DNA of 43,857 bases from an uncultured Gammaproteobacteria bacterium. Its GTDB lineage: Bacteria; Pseudomonadota; Gammaproteobacteria; PS1; Pseudothioglobaceae. The stretch covers positions 1-43,857 of the forward strand of contig CACDVH010000011.1 in NCBI GenBank assembly GCA_902556205.1, read 5' to 3'. Below the pieces are notes generated by a model. It was given only the letters and a program-made list of their open reading frames with translations. It had not been told where the DNA came from and did not search any database. This document shows positions 17,215 through 24,408 of the stretch, one piece after another; positions within the stretch are counted from its first letter, which is position 1, and each line of letters begins with the position of its first letter. The position numbers were made by a program, and so were the translations under genes.

Positions 17215-17661
17215 TCAATGACAAGCTACGCCATACTTTTTAAGGCGCCAGTAGTTGTAGGGTAAAGGTGTCACAAACCCTGCCAATAGCATAAAAGGAA
17301 TCACCCACCAGGTTAGCAATGCGCCACCGGTTAGAAGTACGTCTGTCAAATTCATTGCAAATTCCATAGCAATCATTGATATAAAGCTCATACCAATTGC
17401 AGTTTTAAATGCCAATCTTATTACCATTTGCTTCATAAGAATAATTGTTTCAAGCGCAATACTAGTTAAAAGCCCATTAATTATTGCAAGACCCATGACT
17501 TGCCAGACTGACCAACTATGCTCAATGTTTTGAAACACAAATATTGTACCAAAATCACCAATTGAGCATCCAAGCAAACACCAGAATGTATTCAACCTAC
17601 TTCGTTTCCAAGTATGCTTGCAAAGCCAAAAACCGTCATTAATTTCTGGAATCAATTGCAT
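17215..17661 (-). CDS. DUF4396-like integral membrane protein
   Basis: A 148-residue protein with about four hydrophobic helices. The pattern NTFWCLLGCSIGDFGTI (about residues 24-40), SFISMIAMEF (about 93-102), a Trp/Phe-rich helix WWVIPFMLLAGFV and the C-terminal PLPYNYWRLKKYGVACH match what I know of DUF4396, a family of unknown function. Cys residues in the first helix and the terminal CH are possible metal or redox positions. It lies 8 bases after a lipoprotein cytochrome c and is probably made with it. I assign the family with moderate confidence only. Confidence 0.68.
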   Translation of the reverse strand: MQLIPEINDGFWLCKHTWKRSRLNTFWCLLGCSIGDFGTIFVFQNIEHSWSVWQVMGLAIINGLLTSIALETIILMKQMVIRLAFKTAIGMSFISMIAMEFAMNLTDVLLTGGALLTWWVIPFMLLAGFVTPLPYNYWRLKKYGVACH

Positions 17662-17669
17662 CCTATATC

Positions 17670-18083
17670 CTATTTAAATCTATCATCGTATTTTACTTGA
17701 ATTTCTTTTGGCCACAAACTATACATATAATCTATTAAAGCCTTCTTTTCTTCTTCCGTGAGTCGATTTTCAAATGCTGGCATTTGTCCTCCCATTTCAG
17801 TGCCACCCTTGTTTATAGTGTAAAGCAACTGCTCAGGTGAATGATGCCAAGTGTGAGCTGTTCCATTCAGTGGTGGAGGTGGATAGTTACCATTTGCATC
17901 CTTTACCTTCCAATCTGTAGTAAGTCCTTGATCCTTGACACCGTGGCAACTTACACAGTTTTTATTAAAGACGCTTTCACCTAGTGATGCCATAGAGTCA
18001 ATATTACTATTTTTCTCTTCGGGACTACACCCTACCAACAAAATAATGGTAAAAATGGCAAATAATCTGCTCATCGAAAACAC
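17670..18083 (-). CDS. Lipoprotein c-type cytochrome
   Basis: A 137-residue exported haem protein. The N-terminus is a lipoprotein signal with lipobox LVGC (Cys about 19), so it should be anchored by lipid on the periplasmic side. One haem site CVSCH is at about 43-47, and MPAF at about 101-104 gives the probable axial Met, typical of class I monohaem cytochromes. The region between contains PPPPLNGTAHTWHHSPEQL, rich in His, which I have no assigned role for. ATG at 18083 chosen; MSRLF three codons later is equally possible. It needs the cytochrome c maturation system, of which ccmH is in this window. Confidence 0.88.
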   Translation of the reverse strand: MFSMSRLFAIFTIILLVGCSPEEKNSNIDSMASLGESVFNKNCVSCHGVKDQGLTTDWKVKDANGNYPPPPLNGTAHTWHHSPEQLLYTINKGGTEMGGQMPAFENRLTEEEKKALIDYMYSLWPKEIQVKYDDRFK

Positions 18084-18116
18084 TCTTTGAAATAGAATTT
18101 GTCTAGTTTTAAGAGG

Positions 18117-18698
18117 TTATGATGAACTTGAAGGGCAAAGGCTAGGATCCCAAAACTCATCTTCAATATCTCCCATCGAAAATATTAACCCAACAATGTC
18201 GGTAAACGAAAATTTCTCAATATCTCCTACAGCCATTATGTATTGACCTGTATTTGAATCATTAAAGACTTTAATATAGTACGTTCCTGCATCATAGACT
18301 CTATCAGATAAAAAATTTTCACCAATTTCTGGACCATTCCAATACCACTGTTTGCCATATTCTTCATACCAAGGTATCCACTCAAAGCTTTCGCCATCAG
18401 CCAAATCAATTCTATGGAAATCTGAGTCTAGAACCTCGAATGAGAATTTACGTTCTAAAGCACACTCTCCAATCTTAGCGACCAATATTCCTGCATAAAA
18501 GTCAAAATCAATATCAGACTGAATACGATAATAGTGAGGGTCACCATTAAGCTTTGAGTATATTGCTTTTGATATTTCAGGCTCCTCAATTTCATAAGGT
18601 GCGTCTGCTGGATAGGTGGAGTTTTCATTAAGAACAGGTTTGTGAGCAACAGACTGTGAAACGAACATCGACAATGCTATTAAAAAAAGTTTTTTCAC
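18117..18698 (-). CDS. Exported protein of unknown function (PPC-like beta fold)
   Basis: A 193-residue protein starting at GTG, with signal peptide MKKLFLIALSMFVSQSVA (cleavage about residue 18). The mature part is acidic and rich in aromatic residues, with a segment RIQSDIDFDFYAGILVAK and later AGTYYIKVFNDSNTGQYIMA. The latter resembles the closing strands of bacterial pre-peptidase C-terminal (PPC) beta-sandwich domains, seen in other exported proteins. A hydrophobic patch (FTDIVGLIFSMG) is near the C-terminus and two Cys residues could pair. I do not recognise the family beyond this. It precedes the cytochrome c gene by 33 bases. Confidence 0.6.
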   Translation of the reverse strand: MKKLFLIALSMFVSQSVAHKPVLNENSTYPADAPYEIEEPEISKAIYSKLNGDPHYYRIQSDIDFDFYAGILVAKIGECALERKFSFEVLDSDFHRIDLADGESFEWIPWYEEYGKQWYWNGPEIGENFLSDRVYDAGTYYIKVFNDSNTGQYIMAVGDIEKFSFTDIVGLIFSMGDIEDEFWDPSLCPSSSS

Positions 18699-18818
18699 AA
18701 ATTCAAATAATAGGCCTAATTAATGAAGATATTCCATAATTTTTTTATGGTTCTTTATAAACTTTATAATTTCTAATTAACAGGATGAAATTTACGCGAA
18801 ATACTAAGATTTATGTCA

Positions 18819-18848
18819 CAAAAAAAGGCTTTCATCTCTGAAAGCCTT
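18819..18848 (-). terminator. Intrinsic terminator of tRNA-Lys
   Basis: On the minus strand a 10-base perfect stem AAGGCTTTCA/TGAAAGCCTT with a 4-base loop is followed by a run of T (TTTTTTTG). It begins 9 bases after the CCA end of the tRNA. Confidence 0.92.
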
Positions 18849-18856
18849 ATAGGATA

Positions 18857-18932
18857 TGGTGGGGCGTGAGCGATTCGAACGCTCGACCAGCGGATTAAAA
18901 GTCCGATGCTCTACCAGCTGAGCTAACGCCCC
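18857..18932 (-). tRNA. tRNA-Lys (anticodon UUU)
   Basis: A 76-base cloverleaf on the minus strand with encoded CCA. Acceptor stem GGGGCGT/ACGCCCC, D-arm GCTC/GAGC, anticodon loop CTTTTAA with anticodon TTT, and T-arm GAGCG TTCGAAT CGCTC are all intact. The first anticodon-stem pair (positions 27-43) is a T-C mismatch; the other four pairs are Watson-Crick. It is a stand-alone transcript between a consensus promoter and a strong terminator. Confidence 0.97.
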
Positions 18933-18948
18933 CAATTAAAAACGAGAA

Positions 18949-18977
18949 ATTATACTGAACAAGAGTTCATTAATCAA
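18949..18977 (-). promoter_or_regulatory. Sigma70-type promoter of tRNA-Lys
   Basis: Minus strand: -35 TTGATT, 17-base spacer, perfect -10 TATAAT. The predicted transcription start falls about 10 bases before the mature tRNA 5' end. It lies just beyond the ihfB stop. Confidence 0.78.
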
Positions 18978-18984
18978 TCGTATA

Positions 18985-19263
18985 TTAGCCTTTATTAACG
19001 GCTTCTTTTAGTAACTTTCCAGGCTTAAAAAAAGGGACAAATTTTTCATCCACTTGGGTCTTTTCTCCAGTCTTTGGATTAATTCCCATTCTGCCCTTTC
19101 TGTGTCTTTTTTGAAAACCGCCAAAGCCGCGAACCTCAACCCCTTTTCCAGAGACAATTGCTGAACTAATCTCCTCTAATATAATTTCAATAGATTGTTT
19201 TGCTTCAGAACGAGTAATCTTTATTTCTTTTGAGACAGCTTCAATGAGGTCAATTTTTTTCAT
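18985..19263 (-). CDS. ihfB: Integration host factor beta subunit
   Basis: Small DNA-bending protein (92 residues) of the HU/IHF family. The family signature runs VEVRGFGGFQKRHRKGRMG, then INPKTGEK at the tip of the DNA-inserting beta arm with its intercalating Pro, and a VPFFKPGK end. The FKPGK ending and position after rpsA, as in E. coli, favour IhfB over HU. It is needed as a heterodimer with IhfA, which is not here. It follows rpsA by 44 bases that contain a near-perfect palindrome. Confidence 0.9.
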   Translation of the reverse strand: MKKIDLIEAVSKEIKITRSEAKQSIEIILEEISSAIVSGKGVEVRGFGGFQKRHRKGRMGINPKTGEKTQVDEKFVPFFKPGKLLKEAVNKG

Positions 19264-19273
19264 AGTTAAAGAC

Positions 19274-19297
19274 GCTACTATGCCAAGGCATAGTAGC
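19274..19297. repeat. 24-base near-perfect palindrome between rpsA and ihfB
   Basis: GCTACTATGCC, AA, GGCATAGTAGC: 11-base perfect arms around a 2-base centre. As RNA it would fold to a stem of about 10 pairs with a 4-base loop. It lies about 10 bases from both the rpsA stop and the ihfB start. Only TTT follows on the minus strand, so it is not a standard intrinsic terminator; an intercistronic stability or processing hairpin is more likely. Confidence 0.75.
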
Positions 19298-19307
19298 TCA
19301 AATTATA

Positions 19308-20981
19308 TTATTTATCTTTTGCTTCTTTTAAAAGGTCACCTAGAGTTGATCCAGAAGCTTGCGTTGATTGACTGTTATAGTCCTCCATAGCGGCCTTCTC
19401 TTCAACCGAGTCTTTTGCCTTCATGCTGAGGTTAACTTTTCTAGTTCTCTTGTCAATCATAGTAATAGCCACCTCAACCTCTTGACCTTCCTTCAAAACA
19501 GTTGAAGCATCCTCAACTCTCTCTTGAGAAATTTCAGAAGCTTTAAGGTATCCAGTGATTCCTGCAGCAAGCTCAACTAAAGCGCCTCTTGCATCAACTT
19601 CTTGGATAGTTCCCTTAACAATAGAGCCCTTCGAGTTAGATGAAGCATACTGAGAGAAATTGTCAGACGTTAACTGCTTAATACCTAATGAAATTCTTTC
19701 TTTTTCAGCATCAATATTAAGGATTACAACGTCAAGCTCTTGGCCTTTAGAGAAGGTTGAAACAACCTGATCTGCTGATTGCTTCTCCCATGAAATGTCT
19801 GCCAAGTGAATCAGCCCATCGATTCCACCTGGAAGTCCAACAAAAAGACCAAAGTCCGTAATGGATTTAACAGTTACATTAATTGTATCACCTTTATTAT
19901 GAGAGGACTCAAAAGCCTCCCAAGGGTTCTCTTTTGCTTGCTTCATGCTCAGAGAAATTCTGTGTTTAGACTCTTGCACATCCAACACAACAACGTCAAC
20001 CTCCTGACCTAGCTTAACGAACTTCGAAGGTCTTGCGTTAGCATTTGTCCAATCCATTTCACTCACGTGAACTAAACCTTCAACGCCCTCTTCGATTCTT
20101 ACAAACGCGCCGTAATCAGTCAGGTTCGAGACAACACCTGAAACTTTCTTACCCATAGGAAGACGCTCAGAGATGTTATCCCAAGGACTTGGCGTTAATT
20201 GCTTCAATCCAAGTGAAACTCTCATCTTCTCTTTGTCATAGCTAAGAACTTTGACCGTAATTTTGTCACCAATTGAGAGCTTCTCTGATGGGTGATTGAC
20301 TCTCTGCCATGAAATATCTGTAATGTGAAGAAGTCCATCAACCCCTCCAAGGTCAACAAATGCTCCATAGTCAGCAAGGTTCTTAACGATACCTTCAATC
20401 TCTTTTCCAGTATCAAGATTCTCAATCAAAGCCTCTCTATCTGCAGAGTTTACTTCCTGCATCACTGCTTTTCTAGAGATAACAATGTTATTTCTAACTT
20501 CATCCATCTTAATAACTAAGGCTTCAATTTCCTGACCTAGTAGGAAGTCAAAATCTTTAACTGGCCTAACATCCACTAGTGATCCAGGCAAAAACGCCTT
20601 GATTACGCCAATGTCAACCGTCATACCACCTTTGACTGAGCCGGTAACGATACCCTTGACGACTTCTTTAGAGTTCATCGCAGCTTCAAGCTCCTGCCAC
20701 ATCTTAATGCGTTTCGCTTTTTCACGGGAAAGAAGAGTATGGCCAAGGCCGTCATCAATAGACTCAAGGGCAACTTCAACGACATCACCCTCGGTGATCT
20801 CAATTTCGCCTTTTACGTCTTTAAATTCGTTCAATGAAATAAAACCTTCAGATTTAAGGCCAACATTAATAATCGCTTTTTCCCGATTCATGCTGACAAC
20901 AGTTCCCATTAACAGGGCACCAGGTTTTACGTTTTGTTGTATTTCGCTATTCTCAAATAGCTCTGAAAATGTTTCTGACAT
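19308..20981 (-). CDS. rpsA: 30S ribosomal protein S1
   Basis: Binds mRNA on the 30S subunit and supports initiation on weakly structured or SD-poor messages. The 557-residue length equals that of E. coli S1. Six S1/OB repeats are visible, with recurring motifs such as GIVKNLADYGAFVDLGGVDG, VSNLTDYGAFVRIEEGVEG and SITDFGLFVGLPGGIDG, followed by short Lys-rich tail residues. The first two repeats are divergent, as usual for the ribosome-anchoring part. Many genes here lack a Shine-Dalgarno, which fits reliance on S1. The upstream 85 bases carry the cmk terminator and a pair of 12-base direct repeats; S1 genes are often autoregulated through their leader. Confidence 0.97.
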   Translation of the reverse strand: MSETFSELFENSEIQQNVKPGALLMGTVVSMNREKAIINVGLKSEGFISLNEFKDVKGEIEITEGDVVEVALESIDDGLGHTLLSREKAKRIKMWQELEAAMNSKEVVKGIVTGSVKGGMTVDIGVIKAFLPGSLVDVRPVKDFDFLLGQEIEALVIKMDEVRNNIVISRKAVMQEVNSADREALIENLDTGKEIEGIVKNLADYGAFVDLGGVDGLLHITDISWQRVNHPSEKLSIGDKITVKVLSYDKEKMRVSLGLKQLTPSPWDNISERLPMGKKVSGVVSNLTDYGAFVRIEEGVEGLVHVSEMDWTNANARPSKFVKLGQEVDVVVLDVQESKHRISLSMKQAKENPWEAFESSHNKGDTINVTVKSITDFGLFVGLPGGIDGLIHLADISWEKQSADQVVSTFSKGQELDVVILNIDAEKERISLGIKQLTSDNFSQYASSNSKGSIVKGTIQEVDARGALVELAAGITGYLKASEISQERVEDASTVLKEGQEVEVAITMIDKRTRKVNLSMKAKDSVEEKAAMEDYNSQSTQASGSTLGDLLKEAKDK

Positions 20982-21014
20982 AATATCTCGATGTTGACCG
21001 CTAATTGTTAAGTT

Positions 21015-21047
21015 TTATCGGTTTAAACTCAACTCTTATCGGGTTAA
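21015..21047 (-). promoter_or_regulatory. Paired 12-base direct repeats at the rpsA promoter region
   Basis: On the plus strand TTATCGGTTTAA (21015-21026) and TTATCGGGTTAA (21036-21047) match at 11 of 12 bases, with starts exactly 21 bases apart, that is two helical turns. A weak -35 (TTGAGT on the minus strand, 21027-21032) lies between them, with TAACAA 16 bases downstream. The arrangement looks like a tandem protein-binding site over the rpsA promoter; no known factor is recognised. Confidence 0.45.
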
Positions 21048-21048
21048 T

Positions 21049-21076
21049 TAAAAAAAGGTTTGACCGCTCAAACCTT
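21049..21076 (-). terminator. Intrinsic terminator overlapping the cmk stop codon
   Basis: On the minus strand AAGGTTTGA/TCAAACCTT (9-base perfect stem, 4-base loop GCGG) is followed by TTTTTTT. The upstream arm contains the last codons and the TGA of cmk, so the terminator is built into the coding end. It separates cmk from rpsA. Confidence 0.85.
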
Positions 21077-21733
21077 AACTAGCGCCATTACTTTCGTAAC
21101 CACTTCACTAACCGTTAGATCTGATGTGTCTATGATTAATGCTTCTTTAGAGGGTTTAAGAGGAGAGTGTTTGCGACTAACATCCCTTTCATCTCTCTTC
21201 TTAACGTCTTCTAAAGTGTGCGAAATGTTACCAGCAATGCCTCTCTGTTGCAACTGTTTTAGTCGTCTTTTGGCTCTTTCTTCAGCATTTGCGGTTAAAA
21301 AAACTTTATAAGGTGCATCTTTAAAGACAACAGTGCCCATATCCCTTCCATCAGCAACGAGCCCAGGTAATTGTCTAAAATCTTGCTGCCTTATGAGTAA
21401 CGACTCTCTGAGTTGTCCAATCATTGCAAATTTTGAGGCCAGCTCTGCTGTTTTTTCTGTTCTGAGCTCTGATGATACTTCTTGGTTATCGAGGTATACC
21501 CCTAAGGCATTATTTGCAGAATTTTGTGCAAACTTAAGGTCTAAATTTGAAGCTAGCTCTAATAGCTGATGTGTATTCTCAATTTGAATATTTCTTTTGA
21601 AGGCTGCTAATGCAAAAGCGCGATAAATTGCCCCAGAATCCAAAATATGCCACTTGAGCTTTGCTGCAACAATATTAGCGACCGTCCCCTTCCCAACTCC
21701 GCTCGGTCCGTCAATTGTTAGAACTGGAATCAT
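21068..21733 (-). CDS. cmk: Cytidylate kinase
   Basis: Phosphorylates CMP and dCMP with ATP. At 221 residues it is the normal bacterial length. The P-loop TIDGPSGVGKGTVANIVA is at about residues 5-22, LDSGAIYRAFALAAF at about 35-49, VADGRDMGTVVFKDA in the middle, and the lid region has RDERDVSRKHSPLKP. The cmk-rpsA-ihfB order is the E. coli arrangement, but here a terminator separates cmk from rpsA, so S1 is likely made mainly from its own promoter. lysS lies 29 bases upstream on the same strand. Confidence 0.95.
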   Translation of the reverse strand: MIPVLTIDGPSGVGKGTVANIVAAKLKWHILDSGAIYRAFALAAFKRNIQIENTHQLLELASNLDLKFAQNSANNALGVYLDNQEVSSELRTEKTAELASKFAMIGQLRESLLIRQQDFRQLPGLVADGRDMGTVVFKDAPYKVFLTANAEERAKRRLKQLQQRGIAGNISHTLEDVKKRDERDVSRKHSPLKPSKEALIIDTSDLTVSEVVTKVMALVKV

Positions 21734-21762
21734 ACTTGAGATACTAGTGACTCACTTCTGAA

Positions 21763-23256
21763 TCATTTCTCATATTCTGGCCTCATATGAGGGAATAACA
21801 GGACATCTCTGATGGACGCTGAATTTGTAAACAACATAACTAAACGATCGATTCCAATGCCCTCACCAGCGGTAGGCGGCATGCCATACTCAAGAGCTCT
21901 AATGTAGTCTGCGTCATAGTGCATTGCCTCGTCATCACCGGCATCCTTTTCGTTAACCTGGTCACGGAATCTTTGTGCTTGGTCCTCAGAGTCATTGAGC
22001 TCTGAAAATCCATTAGCTATTTCCCTGCCGCCAATAAAGAGCTCGAATCGATCGGTGATAAATGGATTGTCATCATTCCTTCGCGATAGCGGGGACACTT
22101 CAGTTGGGTACTCAATCACGAAGGTAGGCTGAATCAGTTTCTCTTCAACTGTTGCCTCAAAAATTTCAATTTGAATCTTGCCTAGGCCCCAGCTCTCTTT
22201 GATGTCAATGCCTAAAGATTGAGCAGTCTTGTTAGCGTTATCCTCAGACAAGTCTGAGGCTGATAGATTTAGGTTGTGTTTCAAAATGGCATCAAAGACA
22301 CTGATCCTCTCGAAAGGCTTTGAAAAATCAAATTCATCACCCTGATAATGAATTACCTTAGATTTACAGACATCTGTTGCAATACCCCTTAACAGAGTTT
22401 CAGTAAGATCCATATATTCATGATAGGTTGCGTAAGCCTGATAAAACTCTGCCATAGTGAACTCTGGGTTGTGTCTTGGAGAGAGCCCCTCATTCCTAAA
22501 ATTTCGATTGATTTCGAACACCCTATCTAACCCTCCAACGACAAGCCTTTTGAGGTAGAGCTCAGGAGCAATTCTAAGGTAAAGATCCATATCTAGAGCA
22601 TTGTGATGAGTGATGAAGGGTTTAGCTGCAGCACCACCAGGAATGACCTGCATCATGGGCGTTTCGACCTCAAGATAATCATGATCGAGAAAAAACTGTC
22701 TAATATATGAGATGATTTTCGATCTCAGCTTAAAGACTCTTCTTGATTCTTCATTCATAATCAGGTCGACATACCTCTGACGATAAATGGTTTCCTGATC
22801 TGACAAGCCATGAAATTTCTCAGGCAGAGGCCTTAGAGACTTTGTCAAAAGCCTAATCTCGCTGACTCTAACTGAGAGCTCTCCAGTCTTAGTCTTAAAG
22901 AGAGCTCCTGTGGCACCAATAATGTCACCAATGTCCCATTTTTTAAACTGCTCATTATAGAAGCCATCTTCGAGCTCATCCCTAGTGACAAACAACTGGA
23001 TCTGGCCTGATGTATCCTGGAGCTGAACAAAGCTCGCCTTCCCCATAATCCTCTTAAGCATGATGCGCCCAGAGACGGTTACAGATTCATTAATATCTTG
23101 CAGCTCTTCGTTAGTTTTGCTATCGAACTGAGTATGAATCTCAGAAGCTAAATTGAGCGGAGTAAAGTCGTTAACGTAGGGGTTGCCAGATTCTCTAAGT
23201 GCTGCTAATTTAGATTTTCTCTCAGCTATTAGTTTGTTTTCGTCTTGATCACTCAC
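21763..23256 (-). CDS. lysS: Lysyl-tRNA synthetase, class II
   Basis: Charges tRNA-Lys, which is encoded nearby. N-terminal OB-fold anticodon-binding domain (about residues 55-145), then the class II core with motif 2 [20 protein letters not shown] and motif 3 [15 protein letters not shown] near the end (LLFPHMRPE). I place the start at the GTG at 23256, 7 bases after the TPR gene stop and behind AGGA; the longer frame begins with TTG at 23283 and would overlap the upstream gene by 20 bases. This gives 497 residues, close to the E. coli 505. Confidence 0.95.
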   Translation of the reverse strand: MSDQDENKLIAERKSKLAALRESGNPYVNDFTPLNLASEIHTQFDSKTNEELQDINESVTVSGRIMLKRIMGKASFVQLQDTSGQIQLFVTRDELEDGFYNEQFKKWDIGDIIGATGALFKTKTGELSVRVSEIRLLTKSLRPLPEKFHGLSDQETIYRQRYVDLIMNEESRRVFKLRSKIISYIRQFFLDHDYLEVETPMMQVIPGGAAAKPFITHHNALDMDLYLRIAPELYLKRLVVGGLDRVFEINRNFRNEGLSPRHNPEFTMAEFYQAYATYHEYMDLTETLLRGIATDVCKSKVIHYQGDEFDFSKPFERISVFDAILKHNLNLSASDLSEDNANKTAQSLGIDIKESWGLGKIQIEIFEATVEEKLIQPTFVIEYPTEVSPLSRRNDDNPFITDRFELFIGGREIANGFSELNDSEDQAQRFRDQVNEKDAGDDEAMHYDADYIRALEYGMPPTAGEGIGIDRLVMLFTNSASIRDVLLFPHMRPEYEK

Positions 23257-23263
23257 GGTTGTC

Positions 23264-23923
23264 CTATTTTTTTGATTGTTCAATTTCTTCTTTAGCTAGC
23301 TTCTGTGCCTTGGCAAAATCTTTGTCAGCTAAATCGCTTTTTCCAAGTCTTTTATAGACAGAACCACGATTATAGTATGCCTGATAAAAGTTATTATCCA
23401 AATCAATTGCTCGGGCCAGATCTTTTAAAGCAAGATTATCATTGGCTATTTTAGAGTATGCGTTGCCTCGATTATAATAAGCTGCAATATATTTTGGATC
23501 GATTGAGAGCGCCTCAGTGTAGACTCTGATTGAATCTTGACTTTGATTGAGACGGTCATAGCAGTTACCAAGGTTATTGAGTGCACCAACGTCATCTGGC
23601 TTAAGTTTTAATGCAGATTTAAAAAAACCAATCGCCTCATCAAAGTTCTCTTTTTCTTGCTCCATATAAGCCAAACAGAAAAAAGCTTCTGCGCTGTTAG
23701 GATTCGCCTTGATGGCTTTTGCCATAAATTCATAGGCGAGATCACCATTGCCTTGCTGAAGATGGAGATTACCCAGGTTTAGATGCGCATTAGATGATAA
23801 GTCCTGAGTAATTGAGTTATGTTTTAACAAAGCATTCCATGACTGAATAGCTTGAGACAGTTGACCATTTTTCTGATGAGAATAAGCCTCAACTATTAAA
23901 TCACTGATTTCGTTTTCATTCAT
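23264..23923 (-). CDS. TPR-repeat protein
   Basis: A 219-residue cytosolic protein built almost wholly of tetratricopeptide repeats. About five repeats can be read, with typical ends such as [40 protein letters not shown] and [20 protein letters not shown]. There is no signal peptide or membrane segment, so it is not a CcmI/CycH protein even though it follows ccmH by 5 bases. TPR proteins scaffold protein contacts; the partner cannot be inferred. Confidence 0.85.
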   Translation of the reverse strand: MNENEISDLIVEAYSHQKNGQLSQAIQSWNALLKHNSITQDLSSNAHLNLGNLHLQQGNGDLAYEFMAKAIKANPNSAEAFFCLAYMEQEKENFDEAIGFFKSALKLKPDDVGALNNLGNCYDRLNQSQDSIRVYTEALSIDPKYIAAYYNRGNAYSKIANDNLALKDLARAIDLDNNFYQAYYNRGSVYKRLGKSDLADKDFAKAQKLAKEEIEQSKK

Positions 23924-23928
23924 ATTTT

Positions 23929-24372
23929 TTATTTTAAAAGTTTTTTTGCTCTATCAAGATCACTAGATGCATTGACAATTTTTTCTTTATTTTCTCGAGT
24001 GGATCGAAACAAATACAGAAGAGAGATAATCAAAACCAATACAGGTGAAAACCACAAAAAATAAGTCTTTGTATTGACCGGCGGTTTATAGACAACAAAG
24101 TCGCCATAGCGCTCCACCATAAATGAATAGATCTCGGAATCAGTCTGGCTATCTAAAATCATTTCACGCACCTTTTCCCTAAGATCTTTTGCAAGGTCTG
24201 AATTAGAGCCACCAATGCTCTGTCCCTGACATACTGGGCATCGAATATTTTCGATTAATTGGGTATAACGACTTTGCTGCTCTTTAGTTTCGAAGTCACT
24301 TGCCTCAATACTTTCAGCAAAAGGTGTTTGAATAAGCAAAAGTCCAATTACAAAATGAATAAAATAACGCAT
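23929..24372 (-). CDS. ccmH: Cytochrome c maturation protein CcmH
   Basis: Periplasm-facing thiol protein that reduces apocytochrome haem-binding cysteines before haem ligation. At 147 residues it has a signal peptide (MRYFIHFVIGLLLIQTPFAE), the redox motif IRCPVCQGQSI (about residues 43-53), a helical SQTDSEIYSFMVERYGDFVV-like segment ending YKPP, and a C-terminal membrane helix FLWFSPVLVLIISLLYLF. It is the short CcmH form without a fused CcmI. Other ccm genes are not adjacent: it is the first gene of its transcript, with uup divergent only 36 bases away. Confidence 0.95.
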   Translation of the reverse strand: MRYFIHFVIGLLLIQTPFAESIEASDFETKEQQSRYTQLIENIRCPVCQGQSIGGSNSDLAKDLREKVREMILDSQTDSEIYSFMVERYGDFVVYKPPVNTKTYFLWFSPVLVLIISLLYLFRSTRENKEKIVNASSDLDRAKKLLK

Positions 24373-24394
24373 TAGTCAAGCTGTTATTTAAAGT

Positions 24395-24400
24395 TACAAT
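24395..24400 (+). promoter_or_regulatory. Candidate -10 box of uup, start-codon proximal
   Basis: TACAAT ends 8 bases before the uup ATG at 24409. Transcription from it would start within a base or two of the ATG, giving a leaderless or near-leaderless mRNA. No good -35 is seen 16-18 bases upstream, and there is no Shine-Dalgarno for uup. Confidence 0.35.
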
Positions 24401-24408
24401 TTTAACTT

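Noticed and set aside
18733-18750. CCATAA/TTATGG inverted repeat upstream of the exported protein gene
   Set aside because: Arms are only 6 bases around a T-run in very AT-rich DNA; chance is likely.
20599-20997. 132-codon plus-strand frame inside rpsA
   Set aside because: It is antisense to strongly conserved S1 repeats, with low-complexity Ser/Thr composition and no promoter or Shine-Dalgarno.
23257-23283. Longer lysS start at TTG 23283
   Set aside because: It would overlap the TPR gene by 20 bases and uses a rare start; the GTG at 23256 has AGGA at proper spacing.
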